64,000 nt of DNA from Ophiodon elongatus. Taxonomy: Eukaryota; Chordata; Actinopteri; Perciformes; Hexagrammidae. The stretch is taken from positions 1,402,501-1,466,500 of the forward strand of contig JACSYO010002129.1 in NCBI GenBank assembly GCA_016806645.1. The letters run 5' to 3'. Position numbers and translations under genes: made by a program. Below the pieces are notes generated by a model. The model was not told the origin of the DNA, ran no database searches, and worked only from the letters and a program-made list of their open reading frames with translations. This document shows, piece by piece, positions 40,001 through 51,034 of this stretch (position 1 is the first letter of the stretch; every line of letters starts with the position of its first letter).

Positions 40001-43000
40001 TAGTATTTTCCAGAGATCAACAGAGCAATTTATGAGTGTATATGTTTTGAATTAACTCTTAAATAATCAAATGTGACCAGTCTGTGGAGAGTTTAGCACA
40101 CTTAAGATCATAAGTGAGGGACATTTTGTTTTTCTTGTGTAGCAAATTGAGATTGCAACTGCATTTTGGTGTGCAACCCTACATTGTACAATTACTTATT
40201 TAACCTTGAGCCATCATGTCTTTATAGATCAATTTGAGTGATTTTTAGCCATAAAACATTGAGAAGCTCTTGCATCATCAAGGAATCCTACTTTTCTCTC
40301 TCCTTGCACATATTTTTGATGTGACCAGTTGGATGAATAAAGCGTGACTGGATTTGTTTTTGCTTACTGACAGGTTGTATGATGTCGGGGGCCAGCGGAG
40401 TGAGAGGAGGAAATGGCTCGGCTGCTTTGACTGTATTCAGGCTGTGCTGTTTGTCGTGGCCCTCAGCAGCTATGATATGACACAGACTGAGGACCCTTCA
40501 GGGGTATGTAATGAAAAAGACTGATTGTAATCGCATAAATCAAATGTGATGCTATTTATTTTCTTACTTGGCAGACTAGAGTTTAGCTGAAATTTGGTAC
40601 AAACTAAATCTATTTTCTCGGCCTCTCTTTACTCTCCTTTTCCATATTTTCCTTTTCATTAGAATCGACTGCAGGAAAGTCTTGAACTTTTTACATCAGT
40701 CTGCACCAACACAGTCTTTAAGAGCACTTCACTGGTAAGTTTAATTGCACTTATTTTAGATGGCTGTCTTAAAGATAAAAAAAAATACTTTGAATACAAT
40801 AAGGCATCACTGTAGAGCTTTGTGTTTGTTGCCTCTGCAACTAACCCTATGCAGACTGTCTGCCATGTCTGGTTTAAAGCTCATCTGAATGTGCAGGTGA
40901 CTGAAGCTGAGTGGGGCTTTTGGTAATCATTCATGCCAAGCAGATGGGACACAAACTGGCTTTGAGTGCGTCTGACTGAGATGTACATAATTAGCATACA
41001 AAGTTTAATTGAGATGTAGGGCAGGTAATTTCTGTTTAGTAAATTGGGTGCGAGCACTGTTCAACACTCGGTGTAATTTGTTTTTCGTTTATATTGTGGG
41101 ACAATTTGTATCGGCATGAATGACTCACTTGTTGGTCAGTAACATTTATGTCTACACTTGATTGACTTTAAGCATTGAAGGGCTGAGGGTAATCTTATGG
41201 TAATTTCCATCAGGCATCATTTTAAAAATGTTGATTGTGTTTTTAAACATTAGGCAGCCAATTTCTTTTTTTTCTATTGGCAGTATGAAGAAATGATATC
41301 AATAGAGTGGTATAAAATGATAGAAGTGCATATTGACTGAAGTAAACTCAGAATCATGTGAACCAGAGTCTGAACTTTAATGAAGATGAACTTTAATGGT
41401 GCATTCAGGGTATGTCAAACAAACTATTTGCACGTTACTTAATAACGTTTTCTCGTTTTGTTTCCTGAAGCAGCTCTAGGTGACCAACTGATTCAAAATA
41501 TATTTGTAGTTTTTCTATTTTTACAGGGTGCAATTCATTTTTCTGTAAAACCTCAGGAGATGGTATAAAGTCATATGGGGACTTTAAATTTAGTGTTTTA
41601 AAAACAACACTGACGCTAAATCCAGCTTTGGGTGCCAGTTATGCGTGTTTTTATGAACTAAACCATGGATAAACCATAGTCTGATAAACATGCAGTGTGG
41701 TTTGTTTTGGCTCTGGAGAAGTGCAGTTTTAGCTGAATACCTGTATGTAAGCTGGCGATGGATCCACAATGTCCTCTTTACAGAGGGTGTTGGGATCGAC
41801 GGTTTATATACACAGTATGGGGATGATATTTTATTTATCAGAATTTCACAATTCTTCTGATGTTACATGCCATATAGTGATTTAAGAAAAATAAACTCAA
41901 CAGTATTGAGCCTCAGGTAGATGAAGCACTTCAGAGTTATGTTTGTGCAGATACTTGAATGTTGTGAATGTGATACACATGGGTTATCTTATGAGAAACT
42001 GCACTGGAAGTCATCAACTTGTGTTATTTGAATATTGTTGATTTTAACAGTTCACACTTCTGTCTCTCTGTCCTACAGATTCTGTTCATGAACAAAACAG
42101 ATCTTTTCCAGGACAAGATCCTGCACTCTGGAAGACACTTAAGACTTTACCTTTCTAGTTACAAAGGTATGCCAGAGAGGGTTCACGTTTGTCTGACACC
42201 TTTTTAGAACTGTCACATTTCAGTGTGAATTTTAGTATGGAATACTTTTGCATAATTCTTTAGGGGAAACAAAGGGCATTCAAGTAGTAAATTAAACAAA
42301 GATGAAACCTTTTTTTTTTTTTTCTTTATTGAAAATATAAAATTGACATATCAATCTACTGCTTCTTGGAATCATTGCAATTGGCCCAATGTTGGGTTCT
42401 GACCACAAACTTGAGAAACTGACAGAGTATACTGTTGACGTGGGAACGCAGTTCTTGTCAACAGTTGACAACTTGGAAGTGTATTTTACAATCTTAAATT
42501 CCTCAAGGAATTGGTTGTATGAGTCTCTTTTATTGTTTACTGGATGGGCCACTGCATCCTCCCTGTCCGTTGGGAAATCTGAATTCCTTCTGGCCAGAGA
42601 TTTCACATACAGTCCATTGTACGTGCGTATATATCAATCATTCAAGCCCGATCATGTCATACGTATTTCAGACTCGTTAACAGCAACTGAGAAGTGAACT
42701 CTTGTCATGTTTTATTTGTGTATGTGGGGATTTGAGGGGGAAATGTGTATATACAGATTGTCACCGGCTGCCAGATTCTTGTTTTATCAATATTTAATGA
42801 ATCAGACTAACTCTGTGTAATTTGGACAGTTGTTAAACCAACTCCTCACTTTACTGAACTTAGTCGGATGTCTCCAGATTTGACATTTTTCTTCTTTCGT
42901 CCCCAACCAGGAGCAGATTCTGAAGTGGACGCTGCAGCCCACCACATCGCTGCCATGTTCTCCTCATGTAACAGCAGTCCAGACAAACCCGTGTATGACC

Positions 43001-43101
43001 ACTTCACCACTGCCACAGACACCACCAATGTAGAGGTGGTCTTCCACATGGTCATAGATCAGGTCATGAAGAGGAATCTAGCAGCTGTCCAGCTGCTGTA
43101 A
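34083..43101 (+). CDS. gnav1: Heterotrimeric G protein alpha subunit, Gv class (9 coding exons)
   Basis: A GTPase that relays signals from seven-helix receptors at the inner plasma membrane. Exons: 34083-34212, 34303-34394, 34511-34603, 34890-35050, 37216-37344, 40374-40503, 40663-40734, 42079-42166, 42911-43101; 1086 nt, 361 aa, a normal G-alpha length with all frames kept. G-boxes: P-loop GAAESGKST (44-52); switch I LRVRVRTCGI with catalytic Arg183 and Thr186; switch II DVGGQRSERRKW with Gln209; NKTD (274-277); TTAT (331-334, usually TCAT). The N-terminus MGIC offers Gly2 for myristoylation and Cys4 for palmitoylation. The helical domain (about 60-170) and C-terminus NLAAVQLL fit none of Gs, Gi, Gq or G12. 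There is no Cys four from the end, so pertussis-type ADP-ribosylation is not expected. Assignment to the fifth class, Gv, kept in fishes and lost in mammals, is by elimination and family memory. Confidence 0.85.
35051..42078 (+). other. gnav1 large introns (35051-37215, 37345-40373, 40735-42078)
   Basis: These three introns hold no recognised exon, RNA gene or clear mobile element. They are A/T-rich and seemingly unique. Confidence 0.5.
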
Positions 43102-43253
43102 AAGTCTCCTCGAGGATGTTTTAGATTGTATTTCGTGATTCAGTGCTGGAATTTTATCAGTTGTTTTTACCGTCGGCAAATTGTTGCCCATTTTTTTAAT
43201 AATTTATTTTAGCAGCTAATAATGCTGCACTAATTTATTTTTAAAACCCTTTA

Positions 43254-43259
43254 AATAAA
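43254..43259 (+). terminator. gnav1: gnav1 polyadenylation signal
   Basis: AATAAA, 153 bases after the stop, followed by a T-rich tract at 43280-43289. It gives a short 3' UTR of about 180 bases. Confidence 0.7.
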
Positions 43260-43607
43260 ATATTTATTGATATGCCTGGTCTTTTTTTTTAATGCTGTTT
43301 ATTTATATCTCTTCCTGGTTATACAGCATTTTCTCCGGTCCAGATAAAATCTCATGTTCAGCATGCACTAATATCCTTTAACCGATCAGTGAGCTGTTTT
43401 TTAGACATGCAGTTTAACTAACTTTGAAAAATGCAACAATTTTAATCATTGTTTTCCTGGTTTAAATATTACACATTTAATGCTTCTTAATCATCCATAC
43501 CTGAATTAATTACCAAAATGATTGCAAGTTGAGCATTTACGATTTATTCACGTTGGCAAAAATGTTGTGCATTCAGTAATTTCAACAAGGGGTTGCATTA
43601 TGATTCA

Positions 43608-43613
43608 TTTATT
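43608..43613 (-). terminator. npb: Candidate npb polyadenylation signal
   Basis: AATAAA on the minus strand, about 210 bases past the npb stop. With the gnav1 signal at 43254 it puts the two convergent transcript ends about 350 bases apart. Confidence 0.45.
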
Positions 43614-43759
43614 CATGAAAACTCAGATCAAATATTTACATTAATAAATTCCTTTTACAGTGTAAAGTTTAAGACAGGTTTATCAATAAATTGGTGAAAT
43701 GGTAAAATAAATATATCTTCCATCTAGTGCAGCATTAGTGTTAAACTTAGACAAGTACA

Positions 43760-43760
43760 G

Positions 43761-43787
<27 letters not shown>
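43760..43787. repeat. Poly-T tract
   Basis: A run of about 28 T just beyond the npb stop (poly-A in the npb 3' UTR when transcribed). Confidence 0.9.
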
Positions 43788-43791
<4 letters not shown>

Positions 43792-43823
43792 GTAAAGCCT
43801 AACCCAGCCGTCGGCTTTACTGC

Positions 43824-45054
43824 TCAGTCTCCTGCACAGTCGGCAGAGTCCAGAGTGAGGAAGATGTCCGCTTTGCACTTAAAGGAACCCTTGATATCCT
43901 GGAAGAGTTCACAGCTCTGCAGGTTTGGTGTAATGTCTTTGATGCAAACGGGCTGGAGAGAAACAAAAGTGTAAACTTTAAATGATGTACACTTGAATCT
44001 GACATTGTGATGTTTGATGTACAAATATTTCAGCAAATTACACAAACGAGTTTACATGGACCTCATCTCAACAGTTTTTTTTGTCTCCCACATATCAAGC
44101 AGCACAACGACGACCAAGTACATCTACTTCTGTGTTTACATTTCATGCTACTCTATTTGACTCCACATTCAGTGGGAAGTACTGCACTTTGTACTTTATT
44201 ACATTTTTGACAGTTGTATTTACTAGTAATTTAGCAGATTAAGATGTTGCATTTAAAAAACATGGAGTCAGTTTATACAACATTATTACAGATTAAACTA
44301 CAAGTATATAAAGCAATTCAAATCAACTTGATCTCCACCAGCTATTGCAATGCTGCACTTATGTATCTAATTAAAAAATATTCTGCTACATATTGAACAT
44401 TTTTACTGCTTACTTTTACTTTGATAAAACTTTTTTCTTGTAGTTAAATAGATGTATAGGCCTATTGTTTTGGCTACTCAAGTAAATGAATAGATCAGTT
44501 TAAAAAAAATGAATTCATAGTGAGTAGAAAGTGTGGTCCTTCAATGGACTCTCAATTGAGTACAATACTAGTTTAGTCTAAAATCGGAAATGCTCAAAGT
44601 AATTTCGCTTGTTTCCAGCCTGCACTATTTTCGAGATGACCAATAGCTGATTTTAATCTTAAAGGGAATGAGTTATTCAGGTTAAACGAACATATTTTAA
44701 ACATGTTTCCCCCACGTTTGCGCTCCTGCGCGAGCTAGTCGTGGTGCGTAATGGCGATCCCACCCAACCCTGAATATGTTTATAAAATCGATCACCACTG
44801 ACCATCGTCTTCAAGATGAAATGTTGCGGAGTGGATTCAGGAAACACGTTGTTGGTCGCCAACTCGTCGCTGTCTGACGCGTCCGGCTCGGCTCTCCTGA
44901 CGTACGGTGACCTCCGGATGCCGGACAGCAAGCCGGACGCCCTGCCCACCGAGTAGTAGCTCGGACCGGCCACCTGCTTGTACCATGCCTCCGTTGGACT
45001 GCAAGCCGCCAGCAAGGAGACGATCACGATGGGGAACACGAGTTTAGCGGGCAT
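43824..45054 (-). CDS. npb: Neuropeptide B precursor (2 coding exons)
   Basis: A secreted peptide hormone precursor, ligand of the NPBWR receptors. Minus-strand exons 45054-44803 and 43952-43824 encode 126 aa (human 125). The chosen Met begins MPAKLVFPIVIVSLLAACS, a 23-residue signal peptide ending SPTEA just before WYKQVAG; an in-frame Met 33 codons upstream would bury the signal and was refused. The mature peptide (residues 24-52, 44899-44985) is 29 residues, as human NPB-29, keeps WYK, YSVGRA, GLLSG and RRSPY, and is followed by a dibasic RR site. Exon 2 encodes the conserved C-terminal part, PVCIKDITPNLQSC... to SADCAGD, with four Cys in family spacing. The donor GTCAGT follows ILKTM, aligning with human LRSLA. 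PCYT2-NPB adjacency holds in human too. Confidence 0.97.
44115..44500 (-). mobile_element. Fragment of the 'AGTAAAAGTA' MITE-like repeat, in npb intron
   Basis: On the minus strand this follows the order seen at 32805-33238: ...GTAAAAGTAAGCAGTAA..., then GTACAAAGTGCAGTACTTCC and GAGTAGCATGAAATG. Both ends have decayed, so limits are approximate. It lies within the npb intron, antisense to the copy upstream of gnav1. Confidence 0.5.
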
Positions 45055-46040
45055 CTCCACGTCTTGCACCGAGGCTTGGTCCTGCGCACCTCCAACTGAC
45101 TGGTCCTCCTCCACTGCTTCAGTCTTTATAGGGACCCGCGAGCATCCTCGCATTTTCCCTCAACGTAAAACTGGTCCTGAGGGGGCGATTCACACATAAC
45201 TTAGAGAAGTCCGCTCCTCCTGGTGAGCTTTATTTTTTCTGTGAGGGGGAGGGGCATCTGCTCATCCATATTGTTGTAGATAATGTTGAACTTCAAGGCA
45301 TCAATCTGTCATCCAATATCATTTCTCTAAAATAAATTGGGAAATATTCAAATGGAGGTCTGATAATATTCATGTTGTCCTGAAATGAAGGCAGGTAACT
45401 GGTATAAAATACACCTGAGACATAGAAAAATTTTGCTACCGTTAAATAAATCACGCGGAAGTAGCTCCTTCCAAAATGTGTACAGACTATTGTGACTCAG
45501 ACAGACAAAAAACGAATAGTGTGATCACGAAGTGTTGAGAGGGAATCACATCAGCTTTTTGTATGTTACGGTCTTATTGTTTTGTCGTTTTCTTTCCCCA
45601 ACTATCAGAAGTATAAAATGGATTTACATTTTCTTTTACAAAAATACACGTATTCACATGCACATGCACATTCACAAGGTCGGTGCATTGTTTCAAGCTG
45701 CTCTGACTGTACTTTGACCACAACAGAGCAACATAAGGCCGGGCGTATGCACACCGCATATGTTTTCTCCATTCAGGGGCTTCAAAGCACATTAACCAGA
45801 ATAGTGAGTGACTGTGAGTGTGACCTGATTTCACGAGCTGAGTACGATGTTACGACGACGAAGATGGTTTTCCGTTACAGGAAGCATGTGTTTACAGAAC
45901 ATAGATTAAGAAACCGATGAAGAAAAAAAAAAAAAAAAATCATTCACTGCGTATTTTTTTCAGTAGAAGACCAACACTAGCTGCAGAGCCTGTTGCAAAC
46001 ATTTTAGAATTGATTATAACCATTTGACTTGTTTTGTAAC
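45055..46040. other. Divergent spacer between npb and the Ig receptor
   Basis: The two genes diverge here, so both promoters should lie in this 1 kb. A modestly GC-rich part (45055-45230) is next to npb. I see no TATA box or defined site I trust. A poly-A tract stands at 45924-45939. Confidence 0.5.
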
Positions 46041-49000
46041 ATGCGCATTGAAAATAGAAACTTGACATGGACACTGATGCCACTCTTTCTGGCTGGTAAG
46101 TAAAACATTTACATCTCAGTTAATGTTTTTCTTAAAATGATCAAAACCTCACAGGATATGAATAAATCCATCTCTTTCAGGTGTTCTCTGCAATACATGG
46201 AGAGTGGTATATCACCAGCAACATATCTGTGCACTGAATGGCTCTTCTGTTGTCATTCCTTGTTCATTTTACTATCCTGGCGACCTGAGCGTGAAGAGAT
46301 TCATGTGGATTCATCGTTTCAGGGGTCGTTTCATTTATGACAGTAAATCAAACAAAGTCGCCACAAGATTCCAGTATATTGGTGACGAAAAACACAATTG
46401 CTCTTTAAAAATAAACCAAGTGGGGCACAATGACACAGGAAAATATACCTTCAGATTTATTACAAACTCCAAAGAGGGCAAATGGACTGGTGCAGTCGGC
46501 TCAACATTAAAGGTTGTTGGTAAGTTTTCTTTTCCATAGCTGTGAATCTTTTCTGCACTTCAATTTGTAAAGTTTGAAACTGAAACAGTACTTTGCACTT
46601 CTAGATTTGAAGGTTTCCGTGACACAACTTGATGGAAACAGAACGACGAAAGAAAGTGACTCTGTGAATCTGACCTGCTTAAACGTCTGTGATGACGATA
46701 ACCTTTCATCTGCTCTCACCTGGTTTAAGCATGGAGAACCCATAAATGAAGGACCTGTACTTTATTTAAGCAACATGTCCTCCACACACTCTGGAAACTA
46801 CACTTGCTCTCCAAAAACACACACAGGAACAACTTCAGGAGTCATAAATATTGATGTTGAATGTGAGTATTGGACACAAGAGCAACACTTTACAGAGTGA
46901 GAATTAAATGGAAATGTATTAAATCTAATCTAATTTGAGAATAAGCCACTAGATTTCTCTGATCATAAGCAGTTTTCTTTCAGATGGCCCCAAGAACACA
47001 TTAGTGTCCGTCAGACCATCGATGGAGGTAGATGCCGGGAGCAACATCACCCTGATCTGCAGCAGCCATGCAAACCCTCCAGTGGAGAATTATACTTGGT
47101 TTAAAATAGATGATGACGATAACATTATGGATGTTGGACACCGGCCTGAGTTCCTCTCTGTTGATGGTGGCCAGTATGTATGCACTGCCACCAACAAACA
47201 TGGAAGCCAAAACTCCTCTGTTGTGACATTAAAGATTAAATGTAAGTAGAATAATGTTGTTGATATTAGTTGTTTCGTGGCTTTGTGTCCTGAAAAATAG
47301 CCAATTGTTATATAGGCTATGCATCAACCGATATGGATCAGTTTTAGGTGGACCTCTTATAAACAAAGATTTCTAAAACAGGACCCCCAAACAGAATTTA
47401 ATTAATACCTTGTGTTAATAATGCTATGTCACGTTTTGAGATTGATTTAAAAATCAAGGCAGTACAACAGATCTAACACTCTGCCTTTGTTTCACAGCAT
47501 ATTGGGCAATATTGACCAGAGATGTGCTTATCATTGCTACTGTTGCTGTGCTTCTGATTGTGATCACCGGTATCGCCCTCAGAAGGTAAGCTGTATTTAT
47601 AGCCCCTTTCAGATATGCACCCCTCCAGTGGCATAACAAGTATTTAGATGCTTTACACAAGTAAAAGTAGTAATACTAAATACTCTTTTACAAGTAAAAT
47701 CCATGCATTCAAATGTTACTTAAGTAAAAGTAAAATATAAGACGTACTTTTATTAATCCTGAAGGATTTTTTTTTCTGCAAGAGATTGATAAAAATTTAC
47801 AATCAAAGATAAGAAAAAACAGGAGAATAGAGTAAAATGTAAACACATACAAACAGTGGAGTAATACATACTGTAGAAGCAGGAATACTAACACCAATAC
47901 GAAATAGAATAGCAGTAAGAGTAAGATAAATGTAATGAAATAAGTAAACTAAAATAGAAAAATTAAATAACAACATAAGTATAAAAACAAGAATAAAATG
48001 ATTTACTGTATAATAAGTAATACTAACACAAGTACCGAATAGAATAACAATCAAAGTAAGATTTCGTGAAATAAGTAAATTAAAATAGTAGAGTAAAATA
48101 TATAAAAAAAAGTAATAAAAGGTCATGATATATATTGAAAGTAATGTTGCACATGACATGGATCTTATTTTTTCTCAGTATCTGATTCAGGAGGATTTAT
48201 ACATTTGGCCACTTTGGCGTTCTGTGGTGCACATGCAATGTGTTGTATGTAAATTTGATGATAAAAAATGTTTTTGTATGAAAAGTAAAAGTAGTCATTA
48301 TGCACAATGGAGCCTGTCAGGGTATTATTACATATTATTGATTTAAACTTCAGATAGTTTTAAGTACAAACAACTTTTAAATGTTGTAGGTGGTCGAGAT
48401 GCGGGACAAGAACTACTTACTTATACTGTTTGGTGGTTCAAACAATAGTAATGCATCATATTTATAAATGTTACATATCATTTGTACAGTATGTAAACCA
48501 CACCTGTACTGTCGTCCACCCAAAGGTGTCTTCACTTCTGTTGTCTAATTAGTGCTGTGCTTGACTGACAGCCTCATGTTGATTTTATTGTACTTCCTCG
48601 AAGGGGCAACTCACCCTCTTAGCATTCTTATGACATCGCCTAAAAACCCAGCATTGCTCCACCTAGAACACCTGACTAGAGATCCAACACCTGTGTGGGG
48701 CTGCAGAGCCTGTCATCTGCAAAGTAATTAGTTAAAGCTGTCAAATAAATGTAACGAAGTAAAAAGTAGTTTCAGTATTACCCACCGCTAGGTTAATCTG
48801 ACGGCCTTTCAAAATGTCGTCTCATATCTAAATACACACCATTTCTTTATGTAAAAGAACCTAGTACCTAGTAACACTGCCGAGTCACTCTCACCACAGA
48901 ACAAGCATGAATTTATTGTCATCGAATTGAAGTAAATATGTACAAACATGTGAAAATACAGACATTCATACTACATGAAGTAATTTCTGGTGTCCTTTTC

Positions 49001-49615
49001 ACTATACATGGCCTGGACTGTGTCAGACAATTGTGACCGCAAATAAGATCCATGCAATGTTTTATCATTTACTCTGGGGGTCTGCGGATGTACTGCATAT
49101 CGTGATTATGTCTTATAGCAGTGTCATGATTCTGTTTATGTGTTTCAGAATCCACAAAAAATGGACGTGGACACCAAAGACGGACAGTGAGGAGGACAAA
49201 GAGGTGACCTTTTCATGGCATACATTCCAGACTGTACCCTCCCGTCTATATTGTCACTAAAGCCGGCAGTTGCACAGAGGTTGTCTGCAACTGGGTTAAG
49301 GGTGTGAAAGGCGAGTCAGACCCACAGCCTAAGTCTCTGCTAAGCAGAGAAGACAGAGAAGAAAAGGTCGACAGAGGTCGTTGTTGTTGTCGTAACAGAA
49401 ACATAAAGACAGGATTGGATGTATGAGGAGGACATTGTGCTGCACTAATCAATATTGAGTTCTATCTTTATGATTGTATGCAGAACACAGACTATGTCAA
49501 CTGGCTCGCGTGTGACAATAACCGATCACAAGAGGGAAATCAGTGTGAGGGAGGAACAGCAGAAGTCGTCTATTCAACCGTATACTTCCATCACAAAACA
49601 ACGTCAAACATGTGA
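46041..49615 (+). CDS. Ig-superfamily transmembrane receptor, CD22/Siglec-like (7 coding exons)
   Basis: Likely a leukocyte surface receptor. Exons: 46041-46095, 46181-46519, 46605-46862, 46984-47241, 47498-47585, 49149-49203, 49484-49615; 1185 nt, 394 aa, all phases consistent (Ig exons are phase 1-1, as usual). Exon 1 gives the signal peptide (MRIENRNLTWTLMPLFLAG). Exon 2 is a V-type domain (CALNGSSVVIPCSF...DTGKYTFRF). Exons 3 and 4 are C2/I-type domains (VNLTCLN...SGNYTCS; ITLICSS...GGQYVCTA), the second opening YGPKNT, the usual fish CD22-like start. Exon 5 is the membrane helix (VLIIATVAVLLIVITGIAL) followed by arginines. The tail has DYVNW (YxN, Grb2-type) and VVYSTV, which fits an ITIM. 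Several N-glycosylation sequons are present. Fish have large families of such genes, so no symbol is given; the sialic-acid-binding role is unproved. Confidence 0.85.
47626..48789 (+). mobile_element. 'AGTAAAAGTA' MITE-like repeat split by an A/T-rich LINE-like insert
   Basis: The left part (47626-47740) begins CAGTGGCATAACAAGTATTT and has AAGTAAAAGTAGTAATAC and TGCATTCAAATGTTACTTAA. The right part (about 48260-48310 and 48725-48789) has GAAAAGTAAAAGTAGTCATT and GCTGTCAAATAAATGTAACG, ending near CCCACCGCT. Between them at 47745-48160 is an A-rich piece starting TTTTATTAATCCTGAAGGAT, as in minus-strand LINE tails. It fills most of the intron between the membrane and tail exons of the receptor. 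Confidence 0.5.
47876..48100. repeat. Diverged tandem duplication, about 135-bp period
   Basis: The block beginning GGAATACTAACACCAATAC at 47882 recurs from about 48017 as GTAATACTAACACAAGTAC. Both then run through GAAATAGAATA/CGAATAGAATA and ATGAAATAAGTAAA/GTGAAATAAGTAAA to AAAATAG. It sits within the A/T-rich insert of the receptor intron. Confidence 0.6.
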
Positions 49616-49699
49616 GATGTGACTTTACACTTTATTTCATTTTTTTTCCTCATATTTATTGCATTAGAGGCACATGTGCTGATTAACTGTTTCACCTTA

Positions 49700-49725
49700 A
49701 GGGAGCAGCAGATGGACTCCTATAC

Positions 49726-49758
<33 letters not shown>

Positions 49759-49856
49759 GGACGATGATGAGGATGATGATGAGGATGATGATGATGATGA
49801 GGATGTGATTTACATCAATGTGAAGGTTAAACCCAGGAAATACTTACAGATTTAAC
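49700..49856 (+). CDS. Possible alternative tail exon of the Ig receptor: acidic run plus Tyr motif
   Basis: After an acceptor-like GGGAGCAG, an open frame reads QMDSYT, then 26 consecutive Asp/Glu codons (49727-49804), then VIYINVKVKP and a stop at 49854-49856. VIYINV fits the ITIM pattern and also has YxN. The frame would join exon 6 (ends in phase 0 at 49203) directly, replacing exon 7. A matching, shorter sequence (QQQMVAHDGDDE..IYN) survives in the decayed copy at 52363-52410, so the exon predates the duplication. The (GAT)n microsatellite makes the acidic run length unstable. No transcript evidence is available, so coding status is a proposal. Confidence 0.4.
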
Positions 49857-50968
49857 GAATGATTATTTGCATGAAACATCTCAAGTGCAAACATTTGTTT
49901 TTCTCTTTTTCAGAAATCCAACTGTTGAACCCTGCGTACGTTGAGCCGCCCCCAGTTGAAAACAAACGCATGGTGCGTTGCAGTAATAAGAGTGGCGTAG
50001 GGTTTTGAGGGTACCGATGTCCTTCCATTTTACAAATTTGTAAGATGTATTGTGCGTTTGCATTGCAGTAAAGATACAAATTATAATCCAAACAAGAAAA
50101 TGTGAAATCAAAAACAACATGTCGTAACATCTTACCCTTGATACTTGTCACTCAAAAGAAAAGATACCATATAGAGTTTTCAACCAAAACAGAGCATAAA
50201 AGCATCTCATTTGACATTTGATGCATAAGAGACGTCTCCTTGAAGGTTCAAATGAACAGAGCAGAATATTAATAAATTGGCTTTTGGAACATCAGTCAGT
50301 CAGTCTACACTCTGTGCACACACTGCGTTATGTAATTATTCTGCTGGCTGGGTGTGTGTGTGCCATTCTATTGTTTTCCTTATGTCTGATACAACACAAA
50401 AGAATGAGTCTGAAAACCTACTCGCACATTGTCACAGAGGGTGAACTCTGCTGGCAACCAAATTAATGTCAAACGATCAAACATATATCAGGTTATTATT
50501 ATTACAAGGTTTCATCAAAAAGAAAAATGTGCACACACTTTCTGTTAAGCTGCTTTGTGGTGCTAAGTGTTTTACAGAGCACATAAACTCTTGTTTTGTG
50601 CTTTTGGCACTCTGAAAGTTAATCTACCCTCTGTGGTCTTTAGTTCCTGAGCATCTCAGGAGCTGCTGAAAATCCTGTTCCCAACTGTAAAACGACACAC
50701 TACTGACAGGTGCTACAGTCAGCAGGCTGTAAAAACTGGAAATATGTTAAATAAATAATGATGTGAGATACAACGTATTATATTGGAACAATAAGAGCAA
50801 AACTTAATTGAACAGTGTCACATTAAAACAAATGTTCTCAAATCTGTTCAGTGGTCTTTCTTTCGATGAGTTGAACTCAATAGGTCTTCTCACTACGCAG
50901 ACCGAGGTGTTTACATGCTGCATACTGGGTCATGCATGAAGTCTTCACTTCAAAAACTGCACTATATA

Positions 50969-51034
<66 letters not shown>

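Noticed and set aside
45055..45153. Upstream in-frame Met adding 33 residues to neuropeptide B
   Set aside because: It would bury the signal peptide. The inner Met gives a standard 23-residue signal directly before the mature Trp.
47803..48159. 118-residue hydrophobic frame on the minus strand in the receptor intron
   Set aside because: It is a translation of A-rich (T-rich on this strand) repeat DNA with an internal duplication; no start context or homologue.
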